NCBI RefSeq assembly: GCF_015776785.2 | Contig: NZ_LFMD02000002.1 | Span: 2,026,701-2,090,700, forward strand | Length of the DNA: 64,000 bases | Origin: Kitasatospora sp. SUK 42 | Lineage (GTDB): Bacteria > Actinomycetota > Actinomycetes > Streptomycetales > Streptomycetaceae | Direction: 5' to 3' | Shown here: positions 60,427 to 64,000 of the stretch, one piece after another | How the letters are laid out: every line of letters begins with the position of its first letter | Numbering within the stretch: the stretch's first letter is position 1 | The notes under the pieces: generated by a model | Database searches by the model: none | What the model was told of the DNA's origin: nothing | The model's input: only the letters and a program-made list of their open reading frames with translations | Position numbers and translations under genes: made by a program

Positions 60427-61083
60427 CTACAGGCCCAGGTCGTCGAGTTCCTTGAGCAGGGCCGCGCGAGGGCTGTTCGGGGCGGGGACCGCCGGTGCGG
60501 GATTCGGGGCCGGCCGGCTGCGGAGCAGGACGGCGGCGGCCAGTCCGCCGGTCAGCCCGCCGAGGTGGCCCAGCCAGCTGACGCCCTGGGCGACCGGCAG
60601 GACGCCGATCAGGATGGTCGAGTAGACCGCGGCGACGACGATGCCGACGACCGCGTCCAGCACGTTGCGATCGAGGACTCCGCGCAGCACCACGTAGCCG
60701 AAGTAGCCGTAGACCATGCCGCTCGCGCCGGCCGTCACGTGGTTCGGGCTTTCCAGCAGCCAGACCAACAGCCCGCCGGACACCGTGATCACCAGGCTGG
60801 CGAGCAGGAACTTCCGCATGCCCCGGTAGGCGGCCAGGAAGCCGAGCACGAACAGGGGTACGGAGTTGGCCACGATGTGGTCCCAGCTGAAGTGCAGGAA
60901 GGGCATGGTGAACATCTCGGGCAGGTCGTCCACCCGCTCCGAGCGCAGGCCGAAGTCCCGCGACAGCCCGTAGTCGTCCAGCCAGTTCACCACCTGCACC
61001 GACCAGATGACGGCCTGGAGGCCGAGCATGGTGAGCAGTGCGCGACGGGAGTCCAGGAGCAGGCGGGTGAGAGAGGCGGCCAT
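60427..61083 (-). CDS. Rhomboid family intramembrane serine protease
   Basis: A 218-aa inner-membrane protease with about six helices. The catalytic Ser is in GASGMVYGYFGY and the catalytic His in WLGHLGGLTGGL; the upstream loop has FLHFSWDHIVANSVPLFV, the family HxxxN-type segment. It cuts transmembrane substrates within the membrane. The start ATG at 61083 has GAGG close by. Substrate is unknown. It lies head-to-head with the PEBP-family gene. Confidence 0.9.
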   Translation of the reverse strand: MAASLTRLLLDSRRALLTMLGLQAVIWSVQVVNWLDDYGLSRDFGLRSERVDDLPEMFTMPFLHFSWDHIVANSVPLFVLGFLAAYRGMRKFLLASLVITVSGGLLVWLLESPNHVTAGASGMVYGYFGYVVLRGVLDRNVLDAVVGIVVAAVYSTILIGVLPVAQGVSWLGHLGGLTGGLAAAVLLRSRPAPNPAPAVPAPNSPRAALLKELDDLGL

Positions 61084-61186
61084 GACCTCGACTCTAGGGG
61101 CGCCGGGATCGTACGGGCACCCCATTACAGTGATCGGTGTCGGCCGGTTCACGGCCGACACCGGCCCGTTGAGAGGTGACCACCCC

Positions 61187-61705
61187 ATGAGTGTTCGTCC
61201 GCCGCTGCCGTACGAGTTCCTGCCGCAGGTGCCGTCCTTTCCGCTGAGCAGCCGGGACTTCACCGAAGGCGGCACGCTGGGCCAGGAGTTCGTCTACTCC
61301 GGCGGCAACCTCTCGCCGCAGCTGGCCTGGTCGGGCCTGCCGGAGGGCACCAGGAGCATCGCCGTCACCTGCTACGACCCGGACGCGCCGACCGGCTCCG
61401 GCTGGTGGCACTGGCTCGCCCTCAACCTGCCCGCCGACACCACCGAACTGCCGCGCGGCGCCGGTTCGTCGGACGGGAGCCTGCCGGGCGAGGCCTCCTT
61501 CCACGGCCGCAACGACTTCCCGGGCAACACGTACGACGGCGCCGCCCCGCCGCCCGGCGCCCCGCACCGGTACGTCTTCGCGGTGCACGCGCTGGACGTG
61601 GAGAAGCTCGACGTCACCCCCGACACCCCGCCGGCCCAGGTGGGCTTCAACATCACCTTCCACACCCTCGGGCGGGCGCTGCTGACCGGCGAGTACGGGG
61701 TCTGA
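61187..61705 (+). CDS. YbhB/YbcL-type (PEBP family) protein
   Basis: A 172-aa protein of the phosphatidylethanolamine-binding family. Conserved segments are GGNLSPQLAWSGLPEGTRSI, DPDAPTGSGWWHWLALNLP (D-P-D and H ligand sites) and PPPGAPHRYVFAVHAL. In bacteria these proteins are of unclear function, sometimes modifiers of kinases. The start ATG at 61187 follows GAGAGGTGA. It has no signal peptide. Confidence 0.9.
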   Translation: MSVRPPLPYEFLPQVPSFPLSSRDFTEGGTLGQEFVYSGGNLSPQLAWSGLPEGTRSIAVTCYDPDAPTGSGWWHWLALNLPADTTELPRGAGSSDGSLPGEASFHGRNDFPGNTYDGAAPPPGAPHRYVFAVHALDVEKLDVTPDTPPAQVGFNITFHTLGRALLTGEYGV

Positions 61706-61762
61706 CGCCCGGCGACGACACCTGATCGTCCGGTCGAGGTCCGGCGGCTGCCCGAGGAGGAC

Positions 61763-61888
61763 GTGCGGGCGGGCCGTCGGGCCGTGGCCCGGACGGTCGG
61801 GCCGGGCGGTGAACGGGTGCTGGTGACCGACCGGGACGGCGTGCTCCGGTTCCGCTCGGGGAACGGCTGGTGCCGGGTCCCGGCCTAA
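61763..61888 (+). CDS. Possible 41-aa protein downstream of the PEBP gene
   Basis: After the PEBP stop the same frame stays open for about 180 nt, ending in TAA at 61886-61888. GTG 61763 is preceded by GAGGAGG but with only 2-nt spacing. The peptide ends VLVTDRDGVLRFRSG, a beta-rich-looking sequence, which makes it more gene-like than random sequence. It may be a remnant of a longer gene. Confidence 0.3.
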   Translation: MRAGRRAVARTVGPGGERVLVTDRDGVLRFRSGNGWCRVPA

Positions 61889-62883
61889 CTCCCGCTCCGG
61901 CTCCCGCTCCCGCTCTCCTGTCCGCTCTCCGCGGCCCGGCCGGCGCGGGCGGCGAGGGCGCGCAGGTGTTCGCGCAGCTCCGGGGGCTCGTGCACCTCGA
62001 AGTCGCAGTCCAGCATCAGCAGTCCGGCCGCCAGCCACTTCAGGGAGTCCGCGCGGGAGCGCAGGACGCAGCTCCGGTCGTCGATCGGTTCGAGCTCGTA
62101 GTCCCCGGTCCAGGGCATCCAGCCGTCGACCTCGGCGGCGGGGCGGTGGACGGTGGCGACCATGGAGTGCTTCGGCGACCTGCGGTGCAGTCTGGTCGCC
62201 ACGAACACGGCGGGGTCCTCGGCGGGGAGCGGGCGCGGGGTGAAGCGGGCGCCGGTGGCGAAGGGTTCGGTGATCCGGTCGACCCGGAAGAGCCGCCAGT
62301 CCTCGCGGTCCAGGTCGTAGCCGATCAGGTACCAGCGGCGGCCGGTCGAGACGAGGCGCTCGGGCTCGACGTTGCGGCGGGTCTCGGCGCCGTCCCGGGC
62401 CCGGTAGGCGAAGCGCAGGCGCTCGTGCGTGGTGACGGCGCCGGCGAGCAGGGTGAGGTCCTCCGGGTCGACGGTCGGGCCGTCCCCGGTGAGCAGCGGG
62501 ACGGTGGCGGTGTTGAGCGTGCCCACCCGGTGCCGCAGCCGGCCCGGCAGCACCTGGAGCAGCTTGCCGAGCGCCCGTACCGAGGCCTCCTCGATGCCGA
62601 CCACCGCGTGCCCGGCCGCCGCCCGCAGCCCGACCGCGATGGCCACCGCCTCCTCGTCGTCCAGCAGCAGCGGCGGCATCGCCGTGCCCGCGACCAGCCG
62701 GTAGCCGCCGACCGCACCCATGGTGGCCCGCACCGGGTAGCCGAGCTCGCGCAGCCGGTCGATGTCGCGCCGGATGGTGCGGGGGCTGACACCGAGCCGC
62801 TCGGCGAGCTCGCTGCCCGGCCACTCGCGCGGGGTCTGCAACAGGGACAGCAGGTTCAGCAGCCGGGCCGGGGTGTCGCTCAT
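61885..62883 (-). CDS. YafY-type WYL-domain transcriptional regulator
   Basis: A 332-aa regulator with an N-terminal DeoR-type winged helix (LNLLSLLQTPREWPGSELAE, then RLGVSPRTIRRDIDRLRELG) and a C-terminal WYL domain (WYLIGYDLDREDWRLFRVDR) that probably binds a ligand or nucleic acid. These proteins usually repress or activate the adjacent divergent gene, here an efflux transporter. The ATG at 62883 is preceded by GGAGG with very short spacing; ATG 62895 is an alternative. A palindrome at 62907-62920 lies between the two genes. Confidence 0.88.
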   Translation of the reverse strand: MSDTPARLLNLLSLLQTPREWPGSELAERLGVSPRTIRRDIDRLRELGYPVRATMGAVGGYRLVAGTAMPPLLLDDEEAVAIAVGLRAAAGHAVVGIEEASVRALGKLLQVLPGRLRHRVGTLNTATVPLLTGDGPTVDPEDLTLLAGAVTTHERLRFAYRARDGAETRRNVEPERLVSTGRRWYLIGYDLDREDWRLFRVDRITEPFATGARFTPRPLPAEDPAVFVATRLHRRSPKHSMVATVHRPAAEVDGWMPWTGDYELEPIDDRSCVLRSRADSLKWLAAGLLMLDCDFEVHEPPELREHLRALAARAGRAAESGQESGSGSRSGS

Positions 62884-62906
62884 GCCCTCCAGCATGCCGG
62901 ATCAAC

Positions 62907-62920
62907 CAGGACAGGTCCTG
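62907..62920. promoter_or_regulatory. Candidate operator between the WYL regulator and the MFS gene
   Basis: CAGGAC AG GTCCTG is a perfect 6-2-6 palindrome in the 89-bp divergent intergenic space, followed by TGACCT. It is the obvious candidate binding site for the adjacent WYL regulator. There is no functional evidence. Confidence 0.45.
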
Positions 62921-62972
62921 ACCTACATCCCCGCTACCGTTCCGGCCGTGCAGAAGAGCGAGGAGTACGGAA

Positions 62973-64000
62973 TGAGGACCGCGGAGCCCGCGGGCACGGA
63001 CCGACGGAGGTGGATCGCGCTGGCGATCGTGATGGTCGCCTCCTTCATGGACCTGGTGGACGTCACCATCGTCAACATCGCCATCCCGAGCATCCAGGAG
63101 GACACCGGCGCCTCCTTCAGCGCCATCCAGTGGGTGACCGGCGGCTACGCGCTGGCCTTCGCGATCGGCCTGATCACCGGCGGACGGCTGGGCGACATCC
63201 ACGGCCGCAAGCGGGTCTTCCTGATCGGGATAGGCGGCTTCACCCTGGCCTCCGCCCTGTGCGGGCTGGCCTCCGGCCCGGAGATGCTGGTCGCGATGCG
63301 GCTGCTGCAGGGCGCGACGGCGGCCCTGATGGTGCCGCAGGTGCTGTCGATCATCCACGCGACCTTCCCGGCGGAGGAGCGCGGCAAGGTGTTCGGCCTG
63401 TTCGGTGCGGTGGTCGGGCTGGGCGCGGTCTCCGGTCCGATGATCGGTGCGCTGCTCACCGAGTGGGACCCGCTGGGCCTGGCCTGGCGACCGATCTTCC
63501 TGATCAACCTGCCGGTCGGCATCGCCGGGCTGCTGCTCGGCCGCCGCTTCATCGACGAGTCCAAGGCCGAGCACGCGCTCAAGCTGGACCTGGTGGGCGT
63601 GGCGCTGGCCAGCCTCGGCCTGCTCATGCTGATCTACCCCCTGACGCACGGGCGCGAGGCCGGCTGGCCGCTCTGGGGGTACCTGTCGATGGCCGGGAGC
63701 CTGCCGGTGTTCGCGCTGTTCGTCGTGTACGAGAAGGCCAAGGCGCGGCGGGACGGCTCGCCGCTGGTCGAGCTGTCGCTGTTCCGGGTGAAGAGCTTCG
63801 CGGCCGGGATCTGCGTGCAGCTGGCCTTCGGGGTGGCGCTCGGCATCTACTTCCTGGTCTGGACGCTCTACATGCAGATCGGCCTGGGCTGGAGCCCGCT
63901 CAAGGCGGGGGCGACCGGCATCCCGTTCTCGATCGCGGTCTCCACGGCGGCCGGGCTGTCGGTGCAGAAGCTGGTGCCGCGGTTCGGACGCAAGGTGCTC
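62973..64000 (+). CDS. DHA2-type MFS exporter (3' end outside window)
   Basis: A partial, intact frame of 342 codons starting at ATG 62973, with GAGGAG 6 nt upstream. It is a drug-exporter-type MFS protein with 14 predicted helices in full length. DHA2 signatures include MDLVDVTIVNIAIPSIQ in helix 1, GGRLGDIHGRKRVFLIG in loop 2-3 and LQGATAALMVPQVLSII. It probably exports an antibiotic or toxic compound, and is divergent from a WYL regulator that may control it. An upstream in-frame GTG at 62949 is less likely. Confidence 0.92.

Noticed and set aside
61094..63649. A 2.5-kb minus-strand open frame across the PEBP, WYL and MFS genes
   Set aside because: It crosses three recognisable genes on different strands and shows no domain.
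1..64000. CRISPR array
   Set aside because: No set of regularly spaced direct repeats of 25-40 bp with unique spacers was seen.

Overview
This is a very GC-rich actinomycete chromosome segment. GTG and TTG starts with strong purine-rich ribosome binding sites, gene families typical of Streptomyces, and the order sigma factor pair / tRNA-Ser / tadA / tadA-associated gene / upp all point to Streptomycetaceae (Streptomyces or Kitasatospora). Calls rest on reading the sequence plus family knowledge; no database search was run.

Layout. 1-302: the 3' end of an IS30-type insertion sequence. 341-11493: housekeeping and signalling genes (aminopeptidase P, a GAF-PP2C phosphatase with altered metal motifs, a Prim-Pol-like protein, a SEC-C protein, an ATP-binding anti-sigma-type protein, a glycerophosphodiesterase), a TPP-riboswitch-controlled CytX-type permease and an HtrA-type protease. 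11557-19698: tRNA-Ser(TGA) carrying an 8.05-kb integrative element bounded by 58-bp direct repeats. The element has an integrase, an excisionase, a replication-type gene broken by a nonsense codon and a frameshift, and a lower-GC cargo pair: a C5-cytosine DNA methyltransferase followed by a Shedu-type (DUF4263) nuclease.

19883-38438: transporters and metabolism (MFS, FAD-linked oxidase, PNPOx-family oxidase, EamA exporter, DUF1906 secreted protein, acyl-CoA ligase), a large sensor/response-regulator gene interrupted by a 1-nt frameshift, tRNA-Ser(GCT), two identical tRNA-Arg(ACG) genes, a flavohaemoglobin-like protein, an SPFH/NlpC-P60 gene pair and an aldo/keto reductase.

38493-48789: a compact minus-strand exopolysaccharide locus. 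It encodes a CE18/Agd3-like secreted deacetylase, a PelF-like glycosyltransferase, a polytopic membrane protein, an NAD-dependent dehydratase/epimerase, a sugar nucleotidyltransferase, a second epimerase, a spherulin-4 (GH135-like) hydrolase and a GH114 endo-alpha-1,4-polygalactosaminidase lipoprotein. This is nearly the enzyme set of the Aspergillus galactosaminogalactan (GAG) cluster combined with Pel-like synthesis genes, and it is the most interesting system in the window.

49205-64000: a tyrosine phosphatase, two SigB/SigF-family sigma factors (with a candidate SigB/F-type promoter upstream of one), small conserved proteins, tRNA-Ser(CGA), tadA and its partner, upp, a LytR_C protein, a HerA-like ATPase, a rhomboid protease, a PEBP-family protein, and a divergent WYL regulator / DHA2 exporter pair cut by the window end.
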